From Streptomyces sp. Ru73 (lineage in GTDB: Bacteria; Actinomycetota; Actinomycetes; Streptomycetales; Streptomycetaceae), in assembly GCF_002920575.1 (NCBI RefSeq), contig NZ_PQSQ01000068.1, positions 1-44,233 on the forward strand: a stretch of DNA of 44,233 bases, written 5' to 3'. This document shows, one piece after another, positions 7,612-16,117 of the stretch. Position 1 is the first letter of the stretch; the number at the start of each line of letters is the position of its first letter. The position numbers and the translations under genes are program-made. Below the pieces are notes generated by a model. That model was not told where the DNA came from, did no database searches, and saw only the letters and a program-made list of their open reading frames with translations.

Positions 7612-9282
7612 GTGCCGCGTACCGCACTGGCCTACCCGTCCCTGCCCGCCGGAGCCGTGCTCGCCGGGGCCGCGCGGCGCTGGCCCGACCGGCTCGCGCT
7701 GACCGACGGGCAGCGGAGCCTGACGTACGCCGAGCTGTACGACCGGGCGCTGCGCTGCGCGCGGGGCCTGCGCGAACACGGCATCGCACCGGGCGAGACC
7801 GTGCTGCTGATGATCCCCAACACCCCGTGGTTCTCCGTCGCGTACTGGGGAACGCTGCTGGCCGGCGCGGTCGTCAGCCCGGCCAACCCGGCCCAGCCGG
7901 CGGCCCCGCTGGCCGCGCAGCTCGCGGACTCGGGCGCCCGCGCGGTGCTCGCGTACCCGGGCGCCCTGCCCTCCGTGTACGCCGCCGACGGGCCGGGCGT
8001 GCGCTTCACCGCCGTCGTACCGGGACCGGGCGGCCCCGTGGCGCCGGACGCCCTCCCCGAGCCGCCGGCCGGCCGTACCGTGCTGTCCGCCGACGACCTC
8101 CTGGCGCACGGCACGGCCGAGCCCGCGCACCGCGCCCCCGACGACCTGGCGCACCTGGCGTTCACCGGCGGCACCACCGGCCGGTCGAAGGCCGTCCGCG
8201 TGCTGCACCGCAACGTGATCGCCAACGCCGCCCAGGCCGTGTGGGTACGCGCCGCAGGACGGCTGTACGACGACGGCGGCGTGCTCGGCGTCGTGCGCGA
8301 CGAGGCGGCCGCGACGCCGCACCACTCCGTGCCCGGCGCCGAGTCGACGCTCGCCGTCGCCCCGCTCTTCCACGCCATGGGCCTGATCGGAATGGTGGCC
8401 CAGACGGTCATCGGCACCACCGCCGTCCTGCACACCCGCTTCGACCCCGCGCGCTACCTGGCCGACATCGAAGCGCACCAGGTGGGATCGGTCGGCGGCT
8501 CGCCCACGATGTACCGCGCGCTGCTGGCCTCCCCGGCGAGCGCCGGGCGCCGCCTGAAGAGCGTGCGCAACGTCAACTCCGGGGCCGCGCCCATGGACCC
8601 CGAGACCCGGCGGCGGCTCGCCGGGCTCTTCCCGGAGGCGGTGTACACCGAGGGGTACGGGCTCACCGAGGCCACGATGGCGCTCACCATGTGCCCGCTG
8701 GACCCCGCGGCGCGGACGCCGCACGGCACGGTCGGCGTCGCCCTCCCGGACACCGAGCTGTCGATCCGCGACCTGCTCGACCCGGCACGCGAGCTGCCGG
8801 CGGGGGAGACCGGCGAACTGTGGGCGCGCGGCCCTCAGATCACCGACGGCTACGAGGGGCACCCGGAACTCACCGCCGGTCAGTACGCGGACGGCTGGCT
8901 GCGCACCGGCGACATCGGGCGCCTGGACGAGCGGGGCCACCTCTTCCTCTCGGGGCGCGCCAAGGACATGCTGATCTACAAGGGCTACAACGTCTATCCG
9001 CTGCACCTGGAGGACATCCTCGCCGGGCACCCGGCGGTGGCGGCGGCCGCGGTGATCGGCGCGCCCGCGGGGGAGGCGGGCGAGATACCGGCGGCGTACG
9101 TGGTACTGCGGAGCGGCGCGACGGCCACGGCGGGCGAGCTGATGGCGTACGTCGCGGAGCGCGTCGCGCCCTACCAGCGGGTGCGCGAGCTGCACTTCAC
9201 GGACGCGCTGCCGGTCTCGGCGGCCGGCAAGGTGCTCAAGACGGCGCTGCGCGAACGGCATGCCGCACGCGGCGCCGAGTAG
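7612..9282 (+). CDS. acyl-CoA synthetase (AMP-binding enzyme)
   Basis: A 556-residue member of the ANL superfamily, which activates a carboxylic acid through an acyl-AMP to its CoA ester. The phosphate-binding loop is FTGGTTGRSKAVR, the A5 motif GYGLTEATMA, and the A8 hinge WLRTGDIGRLDERGH with GRAKDMLIYKGYNVYP. The catalytic Lys is in SAAGKVLKT. GTG at 7612 follows GAGGAG. It lies 186 bp after the hydratase on the same strand and probably shares its regulated promoter. It would provide the CoA ester that the dehydrogenase, hydratase, SDR and thiolase degrade. Chain length or aromatic preference cannot be told. Confidence 0.9.
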   Translation: MPRTALAYPSLPAGAVLAGAARRWPDRLALTDGQRSLTYAELYDRALRCARGLREHGIAPGETVLLMIPNTPWFSVAYWGTLLAGAVVSPANPAQPAAPLAAQLADSGARAVLAYPGALPSVYAADGPGVRFTAVVPGPGGPVAPDALPEPPAGRTVLSADDLLAHGTAEPAHRAPDDLAHLAFTGGTTGRSKAVRVLHRNVIANAAQAVWVRAAGRLYDDGGVLGVVRDEAAATPHHSVPGAESTLAVAPLFHAMGLIGMVAQTVIGTTAVLHTRFDPARYLADIEAHQVGSVGGSPTMYRALLASPASAGRRLKSVRNVNSGAAPMDPETRRRLAGLFPEAVYTEGYGLTEATMALTMCPLDPAARTPHGTVGVALPDTELSIRDLLDPARELPAGETGELWARGPQITDGYEGHPELTAGQYADGWLRTGDIGRLDERGHLFLSGRAKDMLIYKGYNVYPLHLEDILAGHPAVAAAAVIGAPAGEAGEIPAAYVVLRSGATATAGELMAYVAERVAPYQRVRELHFTDALPVSAAGKVLKTALRERHAARGAE

Positions 9283-9382
9283 CGGCCGGCCGCTGCCGCA
9301 CAGCCCGTCGCGAACTCCCGAGATCGCGGCGGCCGGTCCGCGCCGATGCGGCGGCGGTGCATGGCCGCTAGCGTCATGGCGT

Positions 9383-9898
9383 ATGCAGACGACTCTGTAC
9401 GGCGCCGACGTGGTGCTGCGTCCCGCGACGGCGGACGACGTTCCCGCCCTGGCCGCGATCAGGGCCGAGCCCGAGGTGTACGCCCGATGGCGGGGCGGTG
9501 CGGATCTGGTGGCCGCGGTCGCCGACGACCTCGCCTCGTCCGGTCAGTACTCCTACGTGATCGAGTACGGGGGCCGGATCATTGGCGCGATCCAGTGGTC
9601 GGAGGAGTCGGATCCGGACTATCGCCATGCGAATATCGACATCTATCTGACGTCCGCGCTGCACGGCCGGGGACTGGGTACCGATGCCGTGCGCACGCTC
9701 GCCCGCCACCTGCTGACGGAGCGTGGTCATCACCGGATCACGATCGACCCGGCGGCGGACAACGAAGCGGCGATCCGGAGTTACCGGAAGGTGGGCTTCC
9801 GGCCGGTCGGGATCATGCGGCGCTACGAGCGCGGCCCCGACGGCACCTGGCACGACGGGCTCCTGATGGACCTCCTGGCCGAGGATCTGACGGGCTGA
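9383..9898 (+). CDS. GNAT acetyltransferase, aminoglycoside 6'-N-acetyltransferase-like
   Basis: A 171-residue acetyl-CoA-dependent N-acetyltransferase. The acetyl-CoA site is LHGRGLGTDAVRTLARHLL. The downstream segment ITIDPAADNEAAIRSYRKVG, followed by FRPVGIMRRYER and LLMDLL, closely follows the pattern of AAC(6') resistance enzymes. Those proteins share the 'IDP..N..AIR.Y.K.GF' string. ATG at 9383 starts the domain directly; an in-frame ATG at 9260 would add a tail with no family match. No clear ribosome site is present. It could be a self-resistance or house-keeping acetyltransferase. Activity on aminoglycosides is inferred from motif likeness only. Confidence 0.8.
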   Translation: MQTTLYGADVVLRPATADDVPALAAIRAEPEVYARWRGGADLVAAVADDLASSGQYSYVIEYGGRIIGAIQWSEESDPDYRHANIDIYLTSALHGRGLGTDAVRTLARHLLTERGHHRITIDPAADNEAAIRSYRKVGFRPVGIMRRYERGPDGTWHDGLLMDLLAEDLTG

Positions 9899-10413
9899 AG
9901 GCTGCCTCGGGTGGTCCGGACGGGGCTGTCACCCGATGCCTCTGGCATATGCCGAGCGGCTGCCGGCCGCGGTCGGGTGTGGTCCCGATGGCGACAGGGC
10001 GTGAAATGAGCGCTGTCGACTTCGGTCGAGGAAGGGGGAATTAAGTTCATCATCGATCAGGACGAGCTGTTTCGCGGTGCTCCACGACAGATATATGCGT
10101 AGTTGAATGGAGCGTCACACCGCTCGCCGGGCGGGCGGCCACCCGGTCGGTTCGGCGTGCGCGCGCGGAACCGGAACCCGTCGGGCGGAAGTGACGTGGA
10201 GTGGCGCGAGGCAACTGCGGCAGTATGCGCGGTCATCGGCCGGAGGCGGAGAGGAACGATTTTTCCCATGCATGATGTGACACGTTCGACCCCTTCCGCT
10301 GAAACGATTCCCCGCTACGCTCGCTCCTCCCCGCACCCCGTCGGCCCGGTCGCCGGCGGACAACCGGAATGCCCCCTCGTCCCGCTGATGTCGAGAGAAA
10401 CGAGCCCCGCGCG
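9899..10413 (+). other. 515-bp intergenic region before the CD-NTase gene
   Basis: No convincing gene was found. A hairpin TCGAC-TTCG-GTCGA (10016-10029) with a UUCG-type tetraloop is followed by an A/G-rich run. The stretch 10045-10100 is unusually AT-rich for this window. A weak 7-bp inverted repeat (TCGGGTG/CACCCGA) lies at 9907-9936, just after the acetyltransferase stop. An open frame 10103-10417 overlaps the next start codon, but has composition unlike a gene and no good start. Confidence 0.4.
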
Positions 10414-11451
10414 ATGATGTACACCGCCAGGACCGCCTTCGGCGACTTCGACCAGGCCCTCGCCCTGGAACCCGGGCGCTACGAGAGGGCCAGGCGCCGG
10501 CACCGCCAGATCACGGCGGCGCTGAAGAACGCGGGCCTGATCGAGAGCAGCTGCCTCCAGGGCAGCTTCGCCCGCAAGACCCGCATCGCGCCGCTGGACG
10601 ACGTCGGCATGGTCATGGTCTTCCACCGGCGCTTCGCCCGCCTCGTCAAGCGGCCCGGCGGTGCCTCCGACGCCATGGCGATGCTCTGCGACGCGGTCAC
10701 CGAGGCGTTCCCCGGCTCCCGGTTCGGCGACGACGACCGGACCTCGCGCGCCCTCCAGATCACCTTCCCCGACCTGGACGTCACCTTCGGCCTGACCCCC
10801 GCGCTCGCCGACCCGCGCTGCACCGACCTGCTCACCGCCGACTGGGAGCGGGACAGCTGGGAGCGCTCGACCGTCCGCACGCTCAACCGCGTCATCGGCC
10901 GCCACGACCACGCCACCGACGGCCGCTTCGTCCACCAGGTCCGGATGCTCAAGGCGTTAAGGACCGCCCACCCGGCGCTGCGCGAGACGCGCGGGCTGCT
11001 GTGGGAGGCGCTCGCGTACGAAGCGGTCTCGGGCCCGCGTCAGCACACCGACGCGATCGCCACGGCGCTCGCGCACGCCGCCGAGGCCGTCTCCGGCCCC
11101 GTCCTGGACCCCACGGGGACCCAGGACCTGACCGAGGACTGGACGGCGGACCTGCGCAGCGCCCGCGCCGAGGTACTCGCCGCACTGGCCGCGCAGGCCG
11201 CCGAGGCACGCCGCAGGGAACGGGACGGCGACCACGCCGGGGCCATCCGGATCTGGCACGGCGTCTTCGGCGACCCCTTCCCGGCCACGGCAGCCGGCCG
11301 CGCCGAGCCGGCGGCCGGCGGCGGACACCGCACCACGCGCAGGCGCGGCGCCCCGAGCATGCGCATCCGTGCCTTCGGCTCCTTCACCGCGCGCCCGGTG
11401 ACCTGGTCCGTCTTCGCCGGTGCCGCCCGCACGGCGCCGCCGGCGAGGTGA
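10414..11451 (+). CDS. CD-NTase-like protein (CBASS synthase family), probably catalytically dead
   Basis: A 345-residue protein with the cGAS/DncV-like nucleotidyltransferase layout. It has an N-terminal helix, the GSFARKTRI loop (residues 50-58), then the acidic strand, and a helical C-terminal domain with VHQVRMLKA. The family-typical end AIRIWHGVFGDPFP is present. Active members read D-[IV]-D in the acidic strand and '[TY]FD' in the third strand. Here these are D63-V64-G65 and TFG126, so the second and third metal-binding aspartates are glycine. No CBASS effector, E2/JAB or HORMA gene is adjacent; neighbours are an acetyltransferase and a glycosyltransferase. ATG ATG at 10414 is preferred over ATG 10369 because family members start close to MYT. 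It may be a decayed synthase or a repurposed nucleotide-binding protein. Confidence 0.78.
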   Translation: MMYTARTAFGDFDQALALEPGRYERARRRHRQITAALKNAGLIESSCLQGSFARKTRIAPLDDVGMVMVFHRRFARLVKRPGGASDAMAMLCDAVTEAFPGSRFGDDDRTSRALQITFPDLDVTFGLTPALADPRCTDLLTADWERDSWERSTVRTLNRVIGRHDHATDGRFVHQVRMLKALRTAHPALRETRGLLWEALAYEAVSGPRQHTDAIATALAHAAEAVSGPVLDPTGTQDLTEDWTADLRSARAEVLAALAAQAAEARRRERDGDHAGAIRIWHGVFGDPFPATAAGRAEPAAGGGHRTTRRRGAPSMRIRAFGSFTARPVTWSVFAGAARTAPPAR

Positions 11452-11484
11452 GGCCGGCCGGCGGCCCCTCCCCGAGAGCGGTAC

Positions 11485-11570
11485 GCCCCGCCGGCGGTCC
11501 GGCGACCGAGGACGCGCCCTGCCGCGCCGCGCCCGGCCCGCCACCCGCGCCGACGGACCGGCGGCGGGGC
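11485..11570. terminator. 17-bp inverted repeat between convergent genes
   Basis: The left arm 11485-11501 and right arm 11554-11570 are complementary over 17 bp with one mismatch, with 52 bases between them. They fill the gap between the CD-NTase-like gene and the converging glycosyltransferase. No T-run follows, as is common for terminators in these genomes. Confidence 0.5.
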
Positions 11571-11583
11571 ACCGCGCAGGCCG

Positions 11584-13896
11584 TCAGCCCTGCGGCAGGT
11601 GCGCGCACCGGGGCGCCGCCCCGTGCGCCGCGGACGTGTCCGGGGCCGGTGCCGGAGCGGTCACGAGCGCCAGGTCGTTGGCGTCGGTGAAGTACGGCCG
11701 GACCCGCGCCCTGGACGCGCCCTCGCCCCGGTACGCCGACGGGTGGGAGTCGATGTCCTTGCGGGCGACGATGTCCCCGCCGATCCGCCCGATCCGTACG
11801 GCCATGCCGCCCGGCAGCACCAGCCGCAGGTCCCAGAACTCCCGCTCGCGCGGCGTCGTCCCGGCCACTCGCCCGGTGAAGTCCTCGTGCGGCAGCAGGC
11901 AGCAGAAGCGGCCCGCGCCCAGCTCGGTGGCGGGCAGCCGCAGCACCGTGGGACGTTCGCCGCGGCGCGTCGCGGTCACCACCGAGTCCGGCGTCAGCAC
12001 GGCGCCCAGCAGCTCGGCCTCCACGTACGTGACCGAGGGACCGACCGCGACCCACACCGCCTCCGCGTGCGCGGCGCGCTGCCACACCCGCACCGTCAGC
12101 CGCCCGGTGTCGGTGGCGTACGGGATCCAGGACCGCACCGCGCCGCCGGCCACCTCCGGGCCCCGGCCGACCAGCGCGGCCCGCTCGACCATCGTGGACC
12201 GCACGTGCCGCTGCGCCCCGTCGGCCCGCCGCCGCACCCACACCTCCCAGTGCCCCTCGGCGAGCGGCATACGGGCCAGCCGCAGCCGGACCCGGTACGG
12301 GCCGCCCCGGCCCTCCCGGACGGGCGGCGGCAGCGGTACCCGTACCTCCTCCGCCGAATTGCGGCGGCGCAGCAGCAGATCGGCCGGGCCGGTCAGGCCC
12401 GCCGCGGGGAACGTCAGGTGCAGGGCGCCGTCGTCGGCGACCGCGCAGCGCGCCACGGGGCGCAGCTTGCGTGCCGTACCGTCGGCCCGCGCGGCAGCGG
12501 CGGGGGAGATCCGCCGCACCACACCGAGCAGCGGCACGGCAGTCACCGGCCGCTGCAGGAGGGGGCGTACCGCGCGTCCGGCGAGCGCCCGGCCGGCCCG
12601 CAGCAGCCCGCCCCGCCCCGCCGCGCCGGAGCCTCCGCGCAGCGCATGCGCCCCGTGCGGCTTCGGCCGCGCCGGCGTCCCGCAGCCCTTGCCGGTCCGT
12701 GCGGCGAGGTCCTCGAAGAGCTTGAGGTAGGCGTGTGCGACGGCCGAGGGCGCGTAGTCGAGCGCCTTGGCCCGGGCGGCGGCGGCCATCGCGGAGCGCC
12801 GCTCGTCGTCCGCGATCAGGTCCAGCAGCGCGGCCGCGAACTCCGCGGCGTTGCCGGGCTGGACGAGCAGCCCGTCCACCCCGTCGGCGATGATCTCGCC
12901 GGGCCCGAACGGGCAGTCGGTGGCGACCACCGGGAGCCCCGCGTGCATCGCCTCCACGATCGTCATCCCGAAGGACTCGCCGTCCGAGGAGACCGCGGCG
13001 ATCGAGCCCTTGGCCCACTCCGGCTCGATCGGCGCGTGCGCGCCCATCATCGTGATCTGCTCGGACAGCCCCAGCTCGTGGATGCGGGCCCGCAGTGCCC
13101 GTGCCTCGGGGCCGCGCCCGTACAGCCGCAGCTTCCAGTCGGGGCGCTGTTCCACGACGCGCGCGAACGCGTCGATCAGCAGCCGGTAGTTCTTGATGCG
13201 GATCAGCCGGCCGGCCGCGACCACCAGCTTGTTCCGCCCGGTGGAGGGCGAGACGTCCGGCTGCGGCACCGCGTTGGGGATGCAGCGGATCTCCGTGGCG
13301 ACGTCCGGCAGCGCCTCGCGGTAGATCCGGGCGTCCTGCCGGGAGACCGTCACGAAGGCGTCCAGGTGCGCCACCGCGGCGTTCTGCACCGCCCGCAGGT
13401 CGGCGCGGTGCATGTCGTGGGTGAGGTGTTCCTGCCCGACGAGCAGCGCGCGGGCGGGCCCGAACCGGGCCAGGTAGACGTTGATGCCGGGCCGGGTCCC
13501 GATCACCACGTCCGCTTCGGTGTCCCGCAGGTAGCGCTCGATCCGCTCGTCCACCAGCGCGCTGCACAGCTTGAAGGGGCCGTCGCAGGCGGGGTAGACG
13601 CGCGAGGGGTTGCCCTTCGGGTCGTGCGCCGGGTCGAAGCCGGGCTGGTCCCGGCGGGCCTCGACCAGCGGCACGATCCGTACGCGCGGGTGGACGGGCA
13701 GGGCCGGCGTCGCCCGGGACCGGATCATCGAGACGATCTCGACGTCGTGCCCGGCCTCCGCCAGGGCGCCGGAGAGGTTGACGGTGGAGCGGATGGTGCC
13801 GCCGATGCCGTAGAGGTTGAAGAGGAGGAAGCACACCTTCAGCCGGCGGGCCGCCCCTCCAGGGGGCGCCGGACGCGCCGCCGTTACCGGAACCAT
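11584..13896 (-). CDS. large GT4-type glycosyltransferase with an extra C-terminal domain
   Basis: About 770 residues. The first ~400 form a GT-B glycosyltransferase of family 4 type. FLLFNLYGIGGTIRSTVNLS binds the acceptor side, VVAAGRLIRIKNYRLLIDAF opens the second domain, and the donor-binding ExFGxxxxEA motif is GESFGMTIVEAMHAGLPVVATD. After an Ala/Arg-rich linker, the last ~300 residues are strand-rich (repeated LRLPATE..., WVRRRADG) and unrecognised. They may be a polymer-binding domain, as in some teichoic-acid or capsule enzymes. ATG at 13896 is used; GTG at 13911 or 13974 in the same frame are alternatives, and 13940-13975 is AT-rich and promoter-like. It stands alone, with no sugar or wall operon nearby. 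The sugar donor is unknown. Confidence 0.8.
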   Translation of the reverse strand: MVPVTAARPAPPGGAARRLKVCFLLFNLYGIGGTIRSTVNLSGALAEAGHDVEIVSMIRSRATPALPVHPRVRIVPLVEARRDQPGFDPAHDPKGNPSRVYPACDGPFKLCSALVDERIERYLRDTEADVVIGTRPGINVYLARFGPARALLVGQEHLTHDMHRADLRAVQNAAVAHLDAFVTVSRQDARIYREALPDVATEIRCIPNAVPQPDVSPSTGRNKLVVAAGRLIRIKNYRLLIDAFARVVEQRPDWKLRLYGRGPEARALRARIHELGLSEQITMMGAHAPIEPEWAKGSIAAVSSDGESFGMTIVEAMHAGLPVVATDCPFGPGEIIADGVDGLLVQPGNAAEFAAALLDLIADDERRSAMAAAARAKALDYAPSAVAHAYLKLFEDLAARTGKGCGTPARPKPHGAHALRGGSGAAGRGGLLRAGRALAGRAVRPLLQRPVTAVPLLGVVRRISPAAAARADGTARKLRPVARCAVADDGALHLTFPAAGLTGPADLLLRRRNSAEEVRVPLPPPVREGRGGPYRVRLRLARMPLAEGHWEVWVRRRADGAQRHVRSTMVERAALVGRGPEVAGGAVRSWIPYATDTGRLTVRVWQRAAHAEAVWVAVGPSVTYVEAELLGAVLTPDSVVTATRRGERPTVLRLPATELGAGRFCCLLPHEDFTGRVAGTTPREREFWDLRLVLPGGMAVRIGRIGGDIVARKDIDSHPSAYRGEGASRARVRPYFTDANDLALVTAPAPAPDTSAAHGAAPRCAHLPQG

Positions 13897-14048
13897 GCCT
13901 GACACGACCACGTCGTCACGCTTCTGCACAGAACTGGAGAATATGGCGCTAATTGTGACTCTATGAGTTTTCACGACTGCGTGTCGCGAACTCGACCCCC
14001 AAACGGCCGGTACCCATCGGGCCTGGTGGCGGGCGGTGCGGGGGTGTA

Positions 14049-14759
14049 TCAGGCCAGCCGCTGGGAGAGTTCGGCGGCGGTGGTGCGCACGGTGCGGGCG
14101 ATCGCGTCGAGGTGCGGCGCGATACGCGCCGTCGGGCCCGCGACCGCCAGGCAGGCGACCAGCCGGCCGTGCTGGAAGACGCCCCCGGCGGCGGCGCTCA
14201 CGTCGGGCAGCGTCTCGCCGCGGTTGTACGCCACGCCCTCGGCGGCGACCCGGGACAGCTCCTCGGCCACCTCGGCGCGCCGCCCGGCGTCCGGAAGGCG
14301 GTCGCGCAGATACGCGTCGCGGCGGGCGGGGGAGCGGTGCGCCAGGACGACCTTGCCGGTGCTGGTGGGGTACAGCGGGCGGCGGGTGCGCAGCGGCGCC
14401 GAGTACCGGATGACCTGACGGGACTCCACGACCTGGAGGTAGACGACCGTGTCGCCGACCGGCCCGGCCAGCATCACCGTCTCGTCGAACTCCTCGCGCA
14501 GCCGTTCCATCGCTGGCCGGGCCAGGTCGGCGAGGGCCGGCGGCGGTGCGGACAGCAGGGCCGCCACCGCGGGCCCGAGCGCGTACCCGCCGTCGTGCTC
14601 GACCAGGTAACCGCTCGCGACCAGCCCGCCGACCAGGCCGTGCACCGAGGACTTGGGCGCGTCCAGCACCTCGCAGAGGGCGTTGAGCCGCACGCCGCTG
14701 TGCGCTGCGGCGGTCTCCAGGATCGTCATCACGCGGGTGACCGTGCGGTGTTCCTTCAT
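14049..14759 (-). CDS. IclR family transcriptional regulator
   Basis: A 236-residue regulator. The N-terminal winged helix (residues 5-60: VTRVMTILETAAAHSGVRLN, then APKSSVHGLVGGLVASGYL) is followed by the IclR effector domain. That domain contains PLYPTSTGKVVLAHRSP and VSAAAGGVFQHGRLVACLAV. ATG at 14759 gives a domain-perfect start, although no strong ribosome site precedes it. It is divergent from the acyl-CoA dehydrogenase / CoA-transferase pair. A 20-bp near-palindrome lies in the shared promoter region, so it probably controls that pair and itself. The effector is presumably the acid degraded by the operon. Confidence 0.9.
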   Translation of the reverse strand: MKEHRTVTRVMTILETAAAHSGVRLNALCEVLDAPKSSVHGLVGGLVASGYLVEHDGGYALGPAVAALLSAPPPALADLARPAMERLREEFDETVMLAGPVGDTVVYLQVVESRQVIRYSAPLRTRRPLYPTSTGKVVLAHRSPARRDAYLRDRLPDAGRRAEVAEELSRVAAEGVAYNRGETLPDVSAAAGGVFQHGRLVACLAVAGPTARIAPHLDAIARTVRTTAAELSQRLA

Positions 14760-14844
14760 CGCGGCATTATCGCCCGCCGAGGGGCGCGTGGAGCCCGTCC
14801 GGCTCCCTTGACGGCCTCGGTCCACAGTCCTACGTTGTGCTCGC

Positions 14845-14864
14845 ATACGAACCATCGTCCGTAT
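14845..14864. promoter_or_regulatory. near-palindromic operator in the IclR divergent promoter
   Basis: The 20-bp site ATACGAACCATCGTCCGTAT has 8-bp arms matching at 7 of 8 positions around a 4-bp centre. It lies 46 bp before the dehydrogenase start and 85 bp before the IclR start, in an AT-richer patch. This is a natural site for the divergent IclR protein. Confidence 0.5.
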
Positions 14865-14910
14865 ATACGTACGCAATGAGGGGCCGTCAGGCCCGGAAGG
14901 TGCGTGCAGG

Positions 14911-16077
14911 ATGGATTTCGACCTCACCGGAGCGCAGCGGGACATCCGCGACGGCGCCCGCGAACTCGCCCGTTCCTTCGACCCCGCCTACTGGGCGGAC
15001 CACGACGAACGGGCCGCCTTTCCCTGGGAGTTCTACCGCGCGTTCGCCAAGGCCGGCTGGCTGGGCATCGCCGTACCGGAGGAGTACGGCGGCGGTGGCT
15101 GCGGCGTGCAGGAGGCCGCACTGCTCCTGGAGGAGGTCGCGGCCTCCGGCGCCGGGATGAACGGGTGCAGCACCATGCACCTCACCATCTTCGGCCTTAA
15201 CGTCCTCGCCCGGCACGGCAGCGAAGCGCTCCGTCGCGAGGTGCTGCCCGCCGCCGCCTCCGGCGACCTGCACGTCTGCTTCGGCGTCACCGAACCGGAC
15301 GCGGGCACGGACACCACCCGCATCACCACCTTCGCGCGCCGCGACGGCGACCACTACGTCATCGACGGCCGCAAGATCTGGATCACCAAGGCAGGCGACA
15401 GCCAGAAGATGGTGCTGCTCGCCCGCACCACCCCGCGCGACCGGGCCGCGAAGCCCACCGACGGTCTCTCCGTCTTCCTCGTCGACATCGACCGCACCGC
15501 CATGGACATCCGGCCCATCCCCAAGATGGGCCGCAACGCCGTCACCTCCCACGAGATCGCCATCGACGGGCTGCGGGTCCCGGACGCCTGCCGCATCGGC
15601 GACGAGGGTGCCGGCTTCCGGTACCTCCTCGACGGGCTGAACCCCGAACGCATCCTCCTCGCGCACGAAGCCCTCGGCCTCGGCCGCGCGGCGCTGGACG
15701 CCGCCACCCGGTACGCCAAGGAGCGCGTCGTCTTCGACCGGCCCATCGGCCGCAACCAGGGCATCGCCTTCCCCCTCGCCGAGGCGCTGACCCGGCTGGA
15801 CGCCGCCCGGCTGATGGCCCGCAACGCCGCCTGGCGCTACGACCGGGGACTGAGCTGCGGCCGCGAGGCCAACATGGCCAAATGGCTGTGCGCGGACGCC
15901 GGTTTTCAGGCCGCCGACCGGGCCGTCCAGACCCTCGGCGGGATGGGGTACGCGAGGGAGTACCACGTCGAGCGGTACTTCCGGGAGGCGCGCCTGCTGC
16001 GGCTCGCGCCCGTCAGCCAGGAAATGGTCCTCAACTACGTCGCCGAACACGTCATGGGCCTGCCGCGCTCCTACTGA
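14911..16077 (+). CDS. acyl-CoA dehydrogenase
   Basis: A 388-residue flavoenzyme. The blocks GIAVPEEYGGGG, FGVTEPDAGTDTTR, KIWITKAGDSQKM and QTLGGMGYAREYHVERYFRE are all present. The end reads RLAPVSQEMVLNYVAEHVMG, without the YEGT glutamate. The base is probably Glu246 in LNPERILLA, at the isovaleryl/long-chain position. GGAAGG precedes the ATG. It is followed after 40 bp by a CoA-transferase and faces an IclR regulator. This group usually serves to activate a specific carboxylic acid by CoA transfer and then oxidise it. The natural substrate cannot be read from the sequence. Confidence 0.9.
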   Translation: MDFDLTGAQRDIRDGARELARSFDPAYWADHDERAAFPWEFYRAFAKAGWLGIAVPEEYGGGGCGVQEAALLLEEVAASGAGMNGCSTMHLTIFGLNVLARHGSEALRREVLPAAASGDLHVCFGVTEPDAGTDTTRITTFARRDGDHYVIDGRKIWITKAGDSQKMVLLARTTPRDRAAKPTDGLSVFLVDIDRTAMDIRPIPKMGRNAVTSHEIAIDGLRVPDACRIGDEGAGFRYLLDGLNPERILLAHEALGLGRAALDAATRYAKERVVFDRPIGRNQGIAFPLAEALTRLDAARLMARNAAWRYDRGLSCGREANMAKWLCADAGFQAADRAVQTLGGMGYAREYHVERYFREARLLRLAPVSQEMVLNYVAEHVMGLPRSY

Positions 16078-16117
16078 CCCGACCCGCCGCGTCCCCCGTG
16101 ACCCCCTGGAGGCATCC

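Noticed and set aside
6649..9261. 870-codon open frame on the minus strand opposite hydratase and ligase
   Set aside because: It is a shadow of two well-supported + strand genes; its Gly/Arg/Val-rich composition and codon third positions do not fit a gene.
9907..9936. Hairpin TCGGGTG...CACCCGA after the acetyltransferase as terminator
   Set aside because: Only 7 bp with a 16-base loop; too weak to call on its own.
10103..10417. Open frame ending on the start of the CD-NTase-like gene (ATGA overlap)
   Set aside because: No ribosome site, no family likeness and gene-unlike composition. The overlap looks accidental.
10414..13896. Possible CBASS or other defence operon around the CD-NTase-like gene
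   Set aside because: Neighbours are an acetyltransferase and a convergent glycosyltransferase; no effector, ubiquitin-like, HORMA or TRIP13-type gene was found.
11599..13902. 767-codon + strand frame opposite the glycosyltransferase
   Set aside because: Antisense shadow; the sequence is Arg/Gly/His-rich with no motif.
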